64,000 nt of DNA, from positions 186,680,203 to 186,744,202 of the forward strand of contig NC_133661.1 in assembly GCF_037893015.1 (NCBI RefSeq). Reading direction: 5' to 3'. A program made the translations under genes and the position numbers. This stretch comes from Macrotis lagotis (taxonomy: Eukaryota > Chordata > Mammalia > Peramelemorphia > Peramelidae). Under the pieces are notes generated by a model. The model did no database searches. It had not been told where the DNA came from and worked only from the letters and a program-made list of their open reading frames with translations. Position 1 is the stretch's first letter. Every line of letters begins with the position of its first letter. Shown here piece after piece: positions 12,400-24,019 of the stretch.

Positions 12400-13400
12400 C
12401 AGATCTACTTAATGCAGCTTTAACATCTCTCCTAATTTCCAGATTTGTATCTCCAACTGCCTCTTGGACATCTCAAACTGAACTTCTTATAGACATCTTA
12501 CACTCCAAATTTCAAAACCAGAACTCACTACCATCAACCGCCTCTTCCCCAACATTCTCCTCTTCTTATATTCCTTATTATCTTCATCCTCCCACTCACC
12601 CAGATTCTCAGCCTAGAGATGATCTTGTACTTCTCTCTCACAATACCCCCCCCCTTCTCTCTCAAAAAAAAATGTTTCTTTCAATCAATTCTGCTCTAAC
12701 ACTGATGTCATTCTGATGGGTTCCCCAGTCCTAAAATCTCAACCCTGGACTACAATAGCCTAGTGAATTGTCTCCCTGCCTTAAGTCTTTCATCTCTTCA
12801 ATCAATTCTCAACTCTATTGTCAAACTGATTTTCCTAAAATACAGCTTGACCATAGGCTCCCCTATTCAATAAATTCCAGTGGCTCCCTTTTACCTCCAA
12901 AATCAAATATAAAATCCTGTTTGATTTTCAAAGTCCTTTATAACTTGATTTTCCTACCTTTCCAGTCTTCTTACTACTTTCCCTTCTCTGTTCTTCCCCT
13001 TCCCCAACACCCTCATATATTTTGCAGCCCACTGACACTGTTCACAGACCATTTCCCCTCAAGATTCAATCTCTGAAATCCCGGAGTTTTCGCTCGTTAT
13101 CTCCCGCACGGCATTCTCCCTCTTCATTTCAGCCTACTGTCTTCCCTGACTTCCTTCAAGTTCCAGCTAAAATCTATAAGAACCCTTTCCTGATCCTGAT
13201 TCAGCTAGTATCTATCCTCTATCGATTATCACCATTTTTTTCTAGTCCATATACTCTTTATACATAGTTGTTTTATGCTCGCCTTGAGCTATGAGCTGCT
13301 TAAGAAAAGAAACTATTTTGTTTTTGCAATTATTTCACAAATTTAGCATCATAGTGACTTCATAGCAGGCACCCAATAAATACTTAGAAATCAACAGAGA
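12400..13400 (+). mobile_element. L2-type LINE 3' end
   Basis: Pyrimidine-rich sequence in the order typical of L2 3' tails: AATTCCAGTGGCTCCC, ATAAAATCC, CCTTTATAACTTGATTTTCC, AAGAACCCTTTCCTGAT, and a final CAGGCACCCAATAAATACTT. It is old and much diverged. The open frames in it are not genes. It ends just before tRNA-Leu. Confidence 0.75.
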
Positions 13401-13415
13401 ACTCGAGAATACCGT

Positions 13416-13497
13416 GGTAGCGTGGCCGAGCGGTCTAAGGCGCTGGATTAAGGCTCCAGTCTCTTCGGGGGCGTGGGTTCGAATCCCACCGCTGCCA
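13416..13497 (+). tRNA. tRNA-Leu (AAG anticodon)
   Basis: 82 nt type II tRNA with the long variable arm expected of leucine. It starts GGTAGCGTGGCCGAGCGG and ends in discriminator A. The anticodon stem CTGGA/TCCAG encloses TTAAGGC, giving AAG, which is modified to inosine in eukaryotes to read CUN codons. The variable arm is TCTCTTCGGGGGC. The acceptor GGTAGCG/CGCTGCC pairs fully. Box A (TGGCCGAGCGG) and box B (GGTTCGAATCC) are intact and a T5 run follows. It is the only leucine gene in the window and I see no duplicate. Confidence 0.97.
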
Positions 13498-14584
13498 GGG
13501 AGGTTTGTTTTTCTCTTAAAAAAAACAAATTACTTAAAAGATTTCAGTTGGTCACTCTGGTTCAAAAATTCTAAACGTTTTGGAGGGAAGGAGTAGGTAA
13601 CGTTACAATACTTTCAGACATAAACTTCAAGAACCTTTTTTTCCTAAATGAAATAAAATCTTTTAAAATATAGGTACAAAGATGACCTTATGGAGAGGGA
13701 AAAGGAGGGGTCATTATAGAAGATATACAAATCAGTAAGCTCTCTAAATAGAAAAATTGGAAACTTGGATAGCACCAAAAAAGACTTTATGTGATATATA
13801 GTAAGTAAAATCAAATGAGATTTCACTACTTTTTCATGTGAAACACAACATTTCCGCAGACGCAAAGAAATCCAATGATAGGTGTTAACCGAAAATCAAA
13901 AATATGTGAGTCGTGAATGAAGGAAGGAGTGGAGTGGATCCAGACTTTCTAAAGGTGACTTTAATCAATCCTAGAGTTTCGAAAGAAAGGAGCTGTCCAG
14001 TTTGTGTGTCTACTGAAGATGTTTTGGCTGCATAAAATGTGATTTAATTTATCGTGTTTAAGAAGGTCCATTAAAAATGGAAATACTCCTTTGCCCCAAC
14101 AACTTGATATAAGTGAGTTAGAATTGATGATTAGGGTCCAGGTCAGTGACCCAAGCCCAGATTGTCACACAAGAGGATTAATAACGTTTCCCCTTTATAA
14201 AGAGACTGGATCGTACTTCCTCTGACTTCCTAAGTGGGCGGAGTAAATGAGAGCTAGATGTTTCAGAAGCTGTAGCTTGCAGCTAAAAAAAATTTCCCTC
14301 CTCGCCCTTATAGTTTACCCCCAAGACAGGAACAATTTTATCTTTCTCAGTTTTGTAAACAGTTGAAACTGGAAGCAATGTATTAGACTCTTCAGGCTGA
14401 AGGAACCAGAAAAACCGAAATCAAGCTCCCCTCTCCTATAGGTCTTGATTCTGAAGGAGACTGGAATATTATTTTCCTTGTTCTTTACATTACTCCCTTT
14501 AAGAAATCTGTTCAAACACCTTAAAATTTCATTAATTTCTTTCCAGCTACTTCATGTTTTTGGTTTGCCTTATGGGACTTGCAA
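13498..14584. other. Intergenic after tRNA-Leu
   Basis: Nothing recognised apart from the Pol III terminator at its start. It lies between the tRNA and the tail of the minus-strand L1. Confidence 0.5.
13508..13512 (+). terminator. Pol III terminator of tRNA-Leu
   Basis: TTTTT starts eleven bases after the mature 3' end. Confidence 0.8.
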
Positions 14585-16141
14585 TTAAAATAAAACTTGG
14601 AGATTTGTTTAAAATGCATTTATTTCTACATATATTTATAAAACAAACACAACATAAATGCAGCATAGTTCAGTAAAATAAATGTAAACACTAGTCATAA
14701 CAAAAAAAATTTGTTTCTCTACATATTAAATTCATTCTCTGTCATGAGTTGTATGCCCTGTTTCCTGTCCATTCTTTTAGGACATGTGGTTTATCATTTC
14801 ATTAGTCAGAGTTCTAAATCCTTCAAAGTTGTGTTTCCCTACAGTGGTGTTGCGTAACTTATATAATGAATTGTATATTATATGCGCTGCATAAATTGAT
14901 CTAATTCTATTCCATTCAATCTGCATCAGTTCATTATGATGTTTCTAGTTTCCTGTGTTCATTCAACATTTCATATGACCCAATAACATTCCATTTCCTT
15001 TATGTTTTTCCATTGAAAAATTGTCCTTGGTTTCCAAAATTAATTCTATAAATATGATTGCATGTATTACTTTTCTCTTTGATTTTAGTGAGGAGGAGGG
15101 AATATAATAGAGGTCAAAATATAATAGAGGTCAAAAAATATGTACAATTATTGAGTTTTAGGACCTGTTTCCAAATTGCTTTGCACAATGGTTGGAACAA
15201 TTTGCAGTCCCAAACACAGTGTATTTATTTTCCTGATTTCACATAGCCCTCTCACACATTGTAATTTTCCTTTCTACCAGCTTTGCCAGATGTTAAGTGG
15301 AATCATAGAATAGTTTTCATTTGCATTTTCCAAATCATTAGTGACTTAGAGCATTCTTCAAAGGATTTCTTCTTTCAAAAACTACCTGTTCATATTATAT
15401 TCTTCTTTAAAAGATGACTTGCCCAAGGTCACACAGCTAGGCAATTATTAAGTGTCTGAGTCAGGATTTGAACTCAAGCCCTCTTGACTCCAAGGCTGAT
15501 ATTCTGTCCTCTGCAGTCAACTAACTGTCCTCATATTATATTCTTTGAGTATTAATTTATTGAGGAATTACTCTTAACTTTATAAATTTGAACCAATCTC
15601 ATATATATTTGTATATGTTTACTTTAGCACAAACTTGCTGCAGACTTCACACACATATAGGCACACGCACACAGAAGTTTCCCTTCTAATTTTGAATATA
15701 TTATACTTGTGCAAAATCTTTAAAAGTTTATATAATCAAAATTGTCCATTTTATCTTAAGTAATCTTCTCAATCTTTTGTTTGGTTTTGAAATCATCCCC
15801 TATTCATAGATCAGAAAGAAAATTTCTTTCATTCCTCTATTTGATTTCTCATGTGACCTTTAATACCCACTGGTGTCTATTTTGAACTAATGTTGATATT
15901 GTGGAATTTATTATTTCAATTAATTTTTCATGTTTTCCTCGGGGTATCCAAAATGAGTCAACATATGATCTATAAAAGGAAATAATATTGTTTCCTCTTG
16001 GCCCATGATTATTCCCTTTTTTTCTATTTCTTCTCTTACTGTTTCAGTTAGCATTTCTAGTATTTTTAAAAGTATGGTGATAACTAATAAAGCCCAAGAA
16101 CAAGATATAGAAAGAGAAATTCCATTTAAAGTAGATGACAT
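14585..16141 (-). mobile_element. L1 LINE, 3' part (minus strand), split from 18141-19340
   Basis: Read on the minus strand this carries L1 ORF2 debris. 15910-16141 matches the reverse-transcriptase stretch around QGCPLSP to FADD, decayed here to a form reading FIDH. Lower coordinates give the C-terminal region and L1 tail, including the antisense of the usual TGAACAGG and AATTTGGAA motifs. A few hundred codons between the FADD region and the C-terminal part are missing, so there is an internal deletion near 15905. A SINE interrupts it at 15405-15531. The coding capacity is gone. Confidence 0.75.
15405..15531 (-). mobile_element. SINE, antisense, inside L1, with TSD
   Basis: Antisense SINE body containing GACTTGCCCAAGGTCACACA. 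The 14-bp duplication CATATTATATTCTT lies at 15391-15404 and 15532-15545. It is 5'-truncated relative to full copies. Confidence 0.9.
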
Positions 16142-18140
16142 AAAATATTTGGTGGTCTACATCCCAACATGAACCTAGAAACTATCTGAAACCAAATACA
16201 AAACACTTTTCACACAGATAAAATCAAATCTAAATAACTGGGTAAATGTCAATTGCTCAAGGATAGCAAAGCTAATATAATAAATTTAATAATTCAACCT
16301 AAATTTAATTATTTATTCAGTACAATTCCAATCAAATTATTGAAAATTACTTTATAGAGTAAGAAAAAATTCATATAACAAAATTCCTGTGGAATAGCAA
16401 AAGGTCAAGAAAATCAAAGTAATTAATGAAAAAATGCAAAGAAAGGTAACCTAACTGTACCAAATCCAAAATTATAATGTAAAGCACCATTCATCAATAC
16501 TGTTTGGTACTGGCTAAGGAATAGAGAGGTGGACAGACCAGTGAAATAGATTGGGTATAAAAGAAACAGTAGCAAATGACTATAGTAATCTATTGTTTGG
16601 TATACCCAAAGACTTCAACCTTTGAGCCAAGGACTCACTAGTTGACAAAATCTGCTGGGAAAACTGGAAAAGAATTTAGCAGAAACTAAGCATTGACTAA
16701 CATCTAACAGCCTTATACCAAAATAAGGTGAAAATGGGTACAGGATTTAGACAAAAAGGTGGTATAAGCCAATTAGGAGAATAAGGAATAGTATATCTGT
16801 CATTTCTATGGAAAGGGAAAGAATTTATAACCAAACAAGAGATAAAGAACATTATGAAATGCAAAATGAATTTTTTTATTACATTAAATTAAAAGTTTTT
16901 TGTAAAAATAAAAAACTGCGGGGCATCTAGGTGGATAGAGCACCGGCCCAGGAGTCAGGAGTGCCTGAGTTCAAATCCAGCCTCAGACACTTAATAATTA
17001 CCTAGCTGTATGGCCTTGGGCAAGCCACTTAACCCCATTGCCTTGCAAAAAAATCTTAAAAAAATAAAACAATGCAATCAAGATTAGAAGAATTGTAGAA
17101 AGTTGGGAAACAATTTTTATAGCTAATGTTTCTGATAAAGGACTTTTCTGAAATAGACAACTGAGTCAAATTTATAAGAATACAAGTCATTCCCCAAATG
17201 AAAAATGGCCAAAGGAAATGAATGGAGAGTTTTCACATGAGGAAATTAAAGTTGTCTATAGTCATATGAAAAATGCTATAAATCATAAATGATAAATGTT
17301 GGAGAGGATGTGGGAAAAGTGGAATGCTAATGCATTTTTGGTGGAGTTATGAATTGATCTTGCCATTCTGTAGAGCAATTTGGAACTACACTCAGAGGGC
17401 AATAAAACTGCATAGTCTTTGATCCAGCAATACTATCACTAAGTCTCTATCATCAAAAGAGATCACAAAAAATGGACAAAGATCCACACAAACAAAAATC
17501 TTTATAGTAGCTCTCTTTGTAGTGGCAAAGAATTGTAAATTGTATGCCCATCAATTAGGGATGACTGAACAAACTGGAATATATGAATGTGATGGAGTAT
17601 TATATAAGAAATCATGAATGTTCAAACTTTTGAAAAGCCTGGAAAGATTTACATGAACTGATATTGAGTGAAGTAAGCAAAACTAGAAGAAAAATGTACA
17701 TACTAGTAACAACATTATGTTATGATCAAATATGATGATTTAGCTCTCGTCAACAGTACAACAATCAAAGACAATTCTAAAGGATTTGGATTGGAAAATA
17801 CCATTCACATTTAGAGAAAGAACTATGGTGTCTGAATACAGACCAAAGCATACTATTTTTCATTTAAAATTTTTGTTTTGTGCTTTATTTTCTTTACCTT
17901 CCCCTGGGGTTTTTTTTTGTTTCTTTTTTTCCTAATCCATCTTTCACAACACAGCTAATATGGAAATATGTTCAACATGGTTACATAAATAATCTTTATC
18001 AGGTTACTCATTGTTAAGGTGATGGGGAGGGAAAGGATGGAGAAAAATGTTGAATTCAAAATCTTACAAAAGAATGAATGTTAAAAATTAGCTTTGCATG
18101 TAGTTAGAAAAATAAATTTTAATTTAAAAAATATTGTTAA
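16142..18140 (+). mobile_element. L1 LINE 3' half, plus strand, inserted in a minus-strand L1
   Basis: It starts in ORF2 at a stretch reading like the IKYLG motif downstream of the RT palm and continues to the ORF2 C-terminus and an A-rich 3' end near 18130. Characteristic phrases include AATTTGGAACTACAC, GCAAAGAATTGTAAATTG and GGATGACTGAACAA. The copy is 5'-truncated and full of stops. It separates two parts of a minus-strand L1 that otherwise join near the RT motif RQGCPLSP. A SINE lies at 16920-17068. Confidence 0.78.
16920..17068 (+). mobile_element. tRNA-derived SINE inside L1
   Basis: Sense SINE with a slightly shortened head, the standard ACTTAATAATTACCTAGCTG block and an A-rich tail. 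AAAATAAAA-like sequence flanks both sides. Confidence 0.88.
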
Positions 18141-19340
18141 TAATGGTTATTTTGCTTCACATCCAATCTTGTTGTAAAGGCTTTTTATTTTTCTCCATTA
18201 TATAAAATGTTTGCTCTTGTATTTAGATAGCTGCTATTTAGTAGACTAAGAAGTAATTTATTCCCATTTTTTTAGAGTTTTTTATAGAAATAATTGCTGG
18301 ATTTTGCCAAGAAACTTTTGATATCTGTCATTAATCTCACATTTTTATTCATAATATGAATATGATTATTAGATGTATAGTCCTCTTTAGGACTATCCTA
18401 TAGTAATTTTATAAGCTAAAACTGGTCATAGTGTATAACCTTTCTAATTTACTGTTGTAAGCCTACTTACTAATAGTTTCTTTAAAATTTTTAGAATAAT
18501 ACTCAGATATATTGGTTCTAATTTTCTGTTTTGTTCTTTGATTTTTTTTTTTGTTGCTCAAATTGGCTTTTTCTTTTAAATGGCTTTATCTGCAACCATT
18601 ACTTTTTCTGTTATCTTATTATTATTATTATTATTATTTTCTTTTATTTTTTGCAACTTGTTCTCTTATTCATAAAGTCCTTTTTAATTATGTTAATCGC
18701 AAAAAAATTTTCTTTAAAACACTTTTTATTTAATATAACTTTTCTTGCATTTTAATCAGTAAATTATGTCTTTTGCATTTCTGCTCTCTACATTTTTGGA
18801 GTGGTCACTTTTTATAAAGGTTCTACATAATGTGGAGTCATAAACTCCTTTCTATTCTCATTCAGTAGTCAACAGAGCATTAGCATTAGCATATCTGGTT
18901 TTTATAAAATTCCATTCAGATTCTTAACTTCTTTCTTCTTTATCTTTTAGTTATGTTTGTCTAGGTCTGAAAGGGGTATATGATTCCCTCACTATTATAC
19001 TTTTATTGTATATTTACCCCAACAATTTACTTTTCTTTTAAGTATTTAAAGGTTATATTATTAGTTACTTACATTCTTATTGATACATTATGGTGCCTTT
19101 AAACATAAAGTAATTTGCCTGCCTATGTCTTTTTATCTTATCTATATTTAATGTTTCCTGATTTGAAATCATGGTTGATACCGCCCCCCATTTTTTTGAG
19201 TTCAGCTCAAGCATTCTTCATTTTTTTGGAAATCATTTTAAGTTTAAGATTTTAAGTGTATTTATTATAAACCATTTGTTATTGAATGATATTTTCTATC
19301 CCATTCTATTATCCACTTCTGTGTTACAAATGAGTTCAGT
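18141..19340 (-). mobile_element. L1 LINE, 5' part of ORF2 (minus strand)
   Basis: Read on the minus strand, the high-coordinate end (19080-19330) matches the L1 endonuclease, including the stretch equivalent to ISDKAK..KRDKEGNY in decayed form. The low end (18145-18300) matches the RT stretch just before RQGCPLSP. It continues across the plus-strand L1 into 16141. A (TTA)n run near 18618-18638 and many stops show age. Confidence 0.65.
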
Positions 19341-20430
19341 TCAGCCACATGAGATTATGACTACTAAATATAAGCTCTATCCTGTCCTTTTGTATTCTTT
19401 GTCTCTTTACTCCCATTCCCTCTTTACAAGCACAGTTACAAGTGACAATTTGTTTCTTTTCTGTTGCTGCACTTCCCTTCTCTTTATCCCATTTCTGATC
19501 CCTATTCCTTCCAATTTTCCTTTTAAGTTTCATGTATTTCTATAGCAATATATATGTGCGGGTTTGTATATTTGTATTCAATCTCTCTTTAACCAATTCA
19601 AATGAAAGCAAGGTTCATGTGAAAGTTATATTTATATATTCACTTTATGCACCTCTACTCTGTATTATTTTCTTCATTTCCCTTCCCTTACCATCAGTAT
19701 GGTTCACTGTCTCTCCCATTTTTTTTCTTTCTAGATGATCAAATAAAAGAAAACCACCCACATACCAACTGTCATTCTACATCTCTAAGATCATCAGACA
19801 TTAATTTTGTGAGAAGATATTTGTTATCTATTGCACTAAAGGTTAAATGCTTCCATGTAGGATTATACTTAGTTTTGGGGGGATAAAATAGCCTTAGTTG
19901 TAACTATTCATTTTTTTTGTTTTTTAGAATTACAGAAGCTTTTCTCTTTTCTAGTGTCAACCATCAAGTGCTGTTCAGTCTTTACTATAACTTTTTTTTT
20001 AGGCTTTTGCAGGGCAAATGGAGTTAAGTGGCTTGCCCAAGGCCACACAGCTGAACTCAGGTACTCCTGACTCCAGGCCTGGTGCTCTATCCACTGCACC
20101 ACCTAGATGCCCCTACAATATCTTGAAATATCATTTCCACACTTTTTCCGATTGTGTTTTGCATATAATCCAGTAATTCTAAATGGTTTCTCCTTAACAT
20201 CTTTTCCAAATCACTTGTTTTTAATGTTTTGAAGGTTTTTCCCCATTACTTTTGCTTTATCTGCAAATTTCTTTTTTACTGACATTTTCTGAGTCATTCT
20301 AATTTTCAGGAAAATTAATTATTGGGCAAGGTTTTCTATTACCCATTCTAAAGTATTTCCTTGATTTCTTTCCTGACTGGCTATTCCACTTAGTATCTCA
20401 TGTCATTTTTTTTTTTACAGATATTTCTCA
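19341..20430. other. Probable further L1 inter-ORF/ORF1 debris, unassigned
   Basis: This lies where the inter-ORF and ORF1 part of the minus-strand L1 would be, but I cannot align it with confidence. The open frames at 19171-19886 are antisense to it and not credible. A SINE occupies 19991-20113. Confidence 0.35.
19991..20113 (-). mobile_element. tRNA-derived SINE, antisense, internally deleted
   Basis: It has the antisense 3' end (GGCTTTTGCAGGGCAAATGG) and the antisense head (CCACCTAGATGCCCC) but lacks the TAATTATTAAGTGTC block between CACACAGCT and GAACTCAGG. Confidence 0.88.
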
Positions 20431-20799
20431 ATTATCAACAGTGATTACCTGAGCATGCAGATGAAATTCTTAGTTTCACACTGGAGCGGAGGTAAATTAC
20501 ACTTGTAGCAGAAAATACCACACCATAATTATGGAGTAGTACACTATAACTTATTTTTATCAATGCCTATCTTTGCTAGTCTGCAGCAATGGAAGGATAT
20601 TCATCGTTTTAGAGCACTTTAATTACAGGTCTATACTAGTTCCTAATCCTTTTCATAATTATCAAATAAAAATTTCTTCAAAGGAAGAAATACCTCCAAG
20701 ACTAAGAATTCCTTCAAAAAAGTTCTTTATTTAAAAAAACGTTCTTTATTATTCTCTGTTTTCCTATGTGACATATAAAGAGCTAGACATATGTTGGTA

Positions 20800-21040
20800 G
20801 TATTTCATAATGGAAGAAAACCAAAATGGCATCACTATGTTAGAGATGAGTTACGGTGTGTCTAACTGTGACTGATCAGCTCAGAATACTCCATCACTGG
20901 TCGACACAAATAGTCCATGTGAACACCTGGGGTGGTTGTTCTCTCATTTCCTTTGAGCAGCTTCAATTCTGCCTTGCTCAGAGATCACAGCACCCTCTCT
21001 GCTGAGCGCAGGCTATCCTGGGTGATTCTATTTGTAGTTA
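20800..21040 (-). mobile_element. RTE-type LINE 3' end, antisense
   Basis: It aligns with 55210-55440 over several blocks: ACCAAAATG.CATCAC.ATGTT, AGCTCAGAATACTC, CATGTGAACAC.TGGGGTGG and GCTTCAATTCTGCCTT. Only the 3' untranslated end is present. Confidence 0.75.
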
Positions 21041-21443
21041 GGCTATCTAGCTCATAATCAAACGATTAAACATGTGAAAAAGGTTTAGTTTAGTTCCACT
21101 TGCCTTGGATCACTATTGAGGCGCAACAAAGCTGTTATGCATATAAGGGAACTCTCCTGAGCTGAGCTCTCATTCATTTAATCATTCATTGGACAGATAT
21201 TTTTCAAGTCCTTATAATGTCCTAATAGGTGTCAGGACCTATATTCAACGGTGGGGAAATATAAAGACAAAAATGAAATCATGCTTGCCTCCAAAAAGGT
21301 TAAATATTGGAATCTCCTCTTGCTTCCTCAAGCAAATAGTTCTACTCTTGTGACTTAAGGAATCTATTGTTTCTGGCCACCTATAACACATCTGAAACCC
21401 TGCTGTGTTTTAAAGAATCGTTTTAAATTAAAAGAAAAAAAAG

Positions 21444-21598
21444 GGGGGGGTGCGGCTAGGTGGCGCACCGGCTTTCGAGTCAGGAGTACCTGGGTTCAAA
21501 TCCAACTTCAGACACTTAATAATTACCTAGCCGAGTGGCCTGGGGCAAGCCACTTAACCCCATTGCCTTGAAAAATCTAAATAAATAAATAAATAAAT
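21444..21598 (+). mobile_element. tRNA-derived SINE with (AAAT)n tail
   Basis: Sense SINE, slightly shortened in the head, ending in CTTGAAAAATCTAAATAAATAAAT. It lies about 260 bp from tRNA-Thr. Confidence 0.88.
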
Positions 21599-21842
21599 GA
21601 ACAGGAAGGAAAAAATACCAAGTGGGAAATGAATTTGGGTATGTAAATGGGGAGAAGGAAAGGTATTGAAGACAACACTCCAGGTATGGGCTCCAACTAA
21701 CGGAGAACATAGCTTCAAAAAGCGATAAACAACTCTATTTCAGGTATGAAAAAAAATTGTGTAATTATACCAGGGGAAGATGGAGATTAACTTCAAATTT
21801 CTAAGGAAGTTTGTGGAAGTAGACTTTTGAAAAGGGAAGATG

Positions 21843-21848
21843 AAAAAA
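21843..21848 (-). terminator. Pol III terminator of tRNA-Thr (first)
   Basis: Six T on the minus strand, about twelve bases past the mature 3' end. Confidence 0.75.
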
Positions 21849-21860
21849 TCCTAACTTGAA

Positions 21861-21933
21861 AGGCCCCAGCGAGATTTGAACTCGCGACCCCTGGTTTACA
21901 AGACCAGTGCTCTAACCCCTGAGCTATGGAGCC
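21861..21933 (-). tRNA. tRNA-Thr (TGT anticodon), copy 1
   Basis: 73 nt gene on the minus strand starting GGCTCCATAGCTCAGGGG with discriminator T. The acceptor GGCTCCA/TGGGGCC pairs with one G-U type contact. The anticodon loop CTTGTAA gives TGT, between ACTGG and CCAGG-type stem strands. Box A (TAGCTCAGGGG) and box B (GAGTTCAAATC) are intact and a T6 terminator follows. It is identical over all 73 positions to 38864-38936, although the flanks have diverged strongly. That fits purifying selection or gene conversion. It reads threonine ACN codons. Confidence 0.97.
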
Positions 21934-22204
21934 CACAAGAAACACCTTTTCTCAAGGCCTAATTTCAGGAACGTTCGATTTTTCTCTATCCTTGATTCAT
22001 TATTAAGAATCTATTTGTCTTTTCAAATTTTGGTAGATCTATGACATATTTCTGAAGTTAGAGTTCATTCTTTTCGCTAAAGTCAAAGGGAATTCATGAT
22101 TCGGTGTATCAAGGAACTATATGGAGTAGAATTTCATAGTTGTAACTGTTGTGGCTTCTGCAGGATTAGAATATACAATAAAAAATGGACTAAAAAAGAC
22201 TCAG

Positions 22205-22420
22205 TTGAGCTCAAATAAAGCAATGAACGAGGAAGCAGGAAGATCTGACAGTTCAGTCTCAGACATTTACTAGCTGTGAAACTCAGGGGAAGTCATATAA
22301 CCTCTTTCTGTCTACTCAGTTTCCTCATTTGTAAAATGGGAGTCATAAGAGTAAATATCTCCCGGGATTGCTGAGAGGATCTAACAAAATAATATTTATA
22401 ATTTACTTTGCAATCTTTAA
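22205..22420 (+). mobile_element. MIR/CORE-type SINE
   Basis: It contains GTTCAGTCTCAGACA, TTTACTAGCTGTGAAACTC, TTTCCTCATTTGTAAAATGG and a tail with TTACTTTGCAATCTTTAAA, the usual order of an old CORE-SINE. Confidence 0.75.
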
Positions 22421-22589
22421 AAAAGATTATATCAATATCTATGTTACTAGCAATTATTCTTGTTTTTAAAAGAAAACTGCTGATACAATACCAAAGGGAG
22501 AACTGTGGATTCTTCACTGCAAAATTAGAGTGGACTATAATGACTAGCAAGAAGAGATTGACAGTTTCAGAGAGATAAAAGGGAGAGTT

Positions 22590-22735
22590 GAAAGCTGGAT
22601 GACTTGTGCAGCGTGTAGTGAATAAGATATCTCAGGTAAATCTCTTATCTAATCCAAAATCTCAGTTTCCTCATCTGTAAAGAGAGAAGGGGGCTGAACT
22701 CGATGGCCTATAATCTGTCATTCTATGATCCTAGA
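22590..22735 (+). mobile_element. CORE-type SINE fragment
   Basis: It has CAGTTTCCTCATCTGTAAAG, then GGGGGCTGAACTCGATGGCC and TTCTATGATCCTAG, the core and 3' region of an old SINE. A related copy is at 39845-39985, inside the paralogous module, so this insertion predates the duplication. Confidence 0.7.
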
Positions 22736-23153
22736 GTTGAGGGACGTAGACAGGAATCCCATCGGTCATCCTGACTGACTCCAGGCCTCTCATTCTGCCA
22801 CCCCCTTAAAAACAACAGAGGGAGCCAGTATACTGATTACTTGATCTGGCAAACAATATATTGGTTTAAAGTTGACACACTGAAATCATTCCAATTGGAC
22901 TAGTCAAGTTCAGGAGAAGGATTGGAGGTTTGGGCAGGAGGCAGGTGGGAGGTGTGGAGGACAAGAACTATTAGTTTGTTTCATTAATTCAAGTAGCAAC
23001 GGTCATAGTGAGCAAGGTGTCTTTTGACTTTGGGCCTGTTCCATTTCCTTTAGTGTCTGAGGTGAAGAAGGATTTGCTACTAATATTTGGTGGTGAGTGA
23101 AGTTAAGAGGGAAGAAGCATGAAAGTTGACTGTCCTTGTGAGACTACTGTGTT

Positions 23154-23215
23154 TGTGTCTGTGTGTGTTTGTGTGTGTGTGTCTATCGTCTGTCTATGTC
23201 TGTGTGTCTGTGGAC
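23154..23215 (+). repeat. GT-rich microsatellite
   Basis: Impure GT/CTGT repeats directly upstream of tRNA-Pro-AGG. Confidence 0.85.
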
Positions 23216-23246
23216 TTTTGGAGAGAGAGAAAGATTCAACTTCTGT

Positions 23247-23318
23247 GGCTCGTTGGTCTAGGGGTATGATTCTCGCTTAGGGTGCGAGAGGTCCCGGGTT
23301 CAAATCCCGGACGAGCCC
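23247..23318 (+). tRNA. tRNA-Pro (AGG anticodon)
   Basis: 72 nt gene starting GGCTCGTTGGTCTAGGGG. It differs from the TGG gene at 7795-7866 only in the anticodon loop, which is TTAGGGT and gives AGG (read as IGG). All stems, box A and box B (GGTTCAAATCC) are intact, and TTTT follows three bases after the mature end. It faces away from tRNA-Thr copy 1, 1.3 kb upstream. Its counterpart in the second module (42398-42469) has decayed, so this is the only intact Pro gene in the duplicated part. Confidence 0.97.
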
Positions 23319-23321
23319 AAC

Positions 23322-23325
23322 TTTT
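23322..23325 (+). terminator. Pol III terminator of tRNA-Pro-AGG
   Basis: TTTT starting four bases after the gene. Confidence 0.8.
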
Positions 23326-23895
23326 GTAAGACAGACTAGATTTTATCTGGGTAAATAAAAAAGAATATGTATAAGAGATACTAAGTTGAATAACTTTGTA
23401 CATCTACTTTTGCGTATTATCACTCTACTCTTCCTTTGGTCTTTCAAATTCTGAAAAACTGAATGTTAAATTTTTCGTACTGGGTTCAATCACCAATAAA
23501 GTTTAGATCTCTTTGTAAAACAGGCAGAATATTTCCACTGTGCCAACCCTCCCTGCCCTTCGGAGGTGCCCACCAGTATTTCTGTCTGGACTCCCCTCTG
23601 TTTCGTGAGGTTAAAACTGTCTGGCCCGCTGCAATCAACAACTCACTCTATTTGTAGCGCGGCCACTCCGCAAATCAGCTGGTGAAAACAGAAGGGCACA
23701 GCGAGTAGAAGAATACTGACAACCGAGATATAAGTAGATAAATGCACACACAGATTAATTAATAAATAGGTGACGAAACAATTCGCTTTCATTTGGCGTT
23801 TCAAACTTTCACTGCTCAGACTTTCCGAATCCTCTTGGTTCTTTTTCCTGTTGACTGCTTGCCCTTCTTTCTAACTTTACACTGTACTGGCTTTT

Positions 23896-23915
23896 GGGGG
23901 GCGGGGGGGGGGGGG
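23896..23915 (+). repeat. G tract
   Basis: A G-rich run interrupted by one C, about 580 bp downstream of tRNA-Pro-AGG. It could form a G-quadruplex. Confidence 0.9.
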
Positions 23916-24019
23916 CAGCTGGAGTAGAACAGATGGCTTTAACTCTTTATTTACAAGAAAGAATGAAGAGATGTAAATTCGTACCACGTTTCTCCTCAAA
24001 CAGTTTGTCAATATCATTA

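Larger units (their letters stand above)
21720..23110. repeat. Duplicated module, copy 1: tRNA-Thr and flanks
   Basis: It aligns discontinuously with 38700-40400. Shared landmarks are GTAATTATACC upstream of the tRNA, the identical tRNA-Thr, TTATTAA.AATCTAT, CAAAG.GAATTCA, GTAGACAGGA.TCCCAT, a stretch around TTAATTCA, and TGGTGGTGAGTGA. The order is the same in both copies. This is an old segmental duplication, not a repeat family, since I find no third copy. Confidence 0.7.

Noticed and set aside
12768-13267. Proline/serine-rich open frames of 102 and 81 codons
   Set aside because: They lie within the pyrimidine-rich L2 3' tail.
15905-18140. A single L1 with a 5' inversion (twin priming)
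   Set aside because: The minus-strand segment at 15910-16141 continues the minus L1 that ends at 18145, and further L1 3' sequence follows below it, so insertion of one L1 into another fits better.
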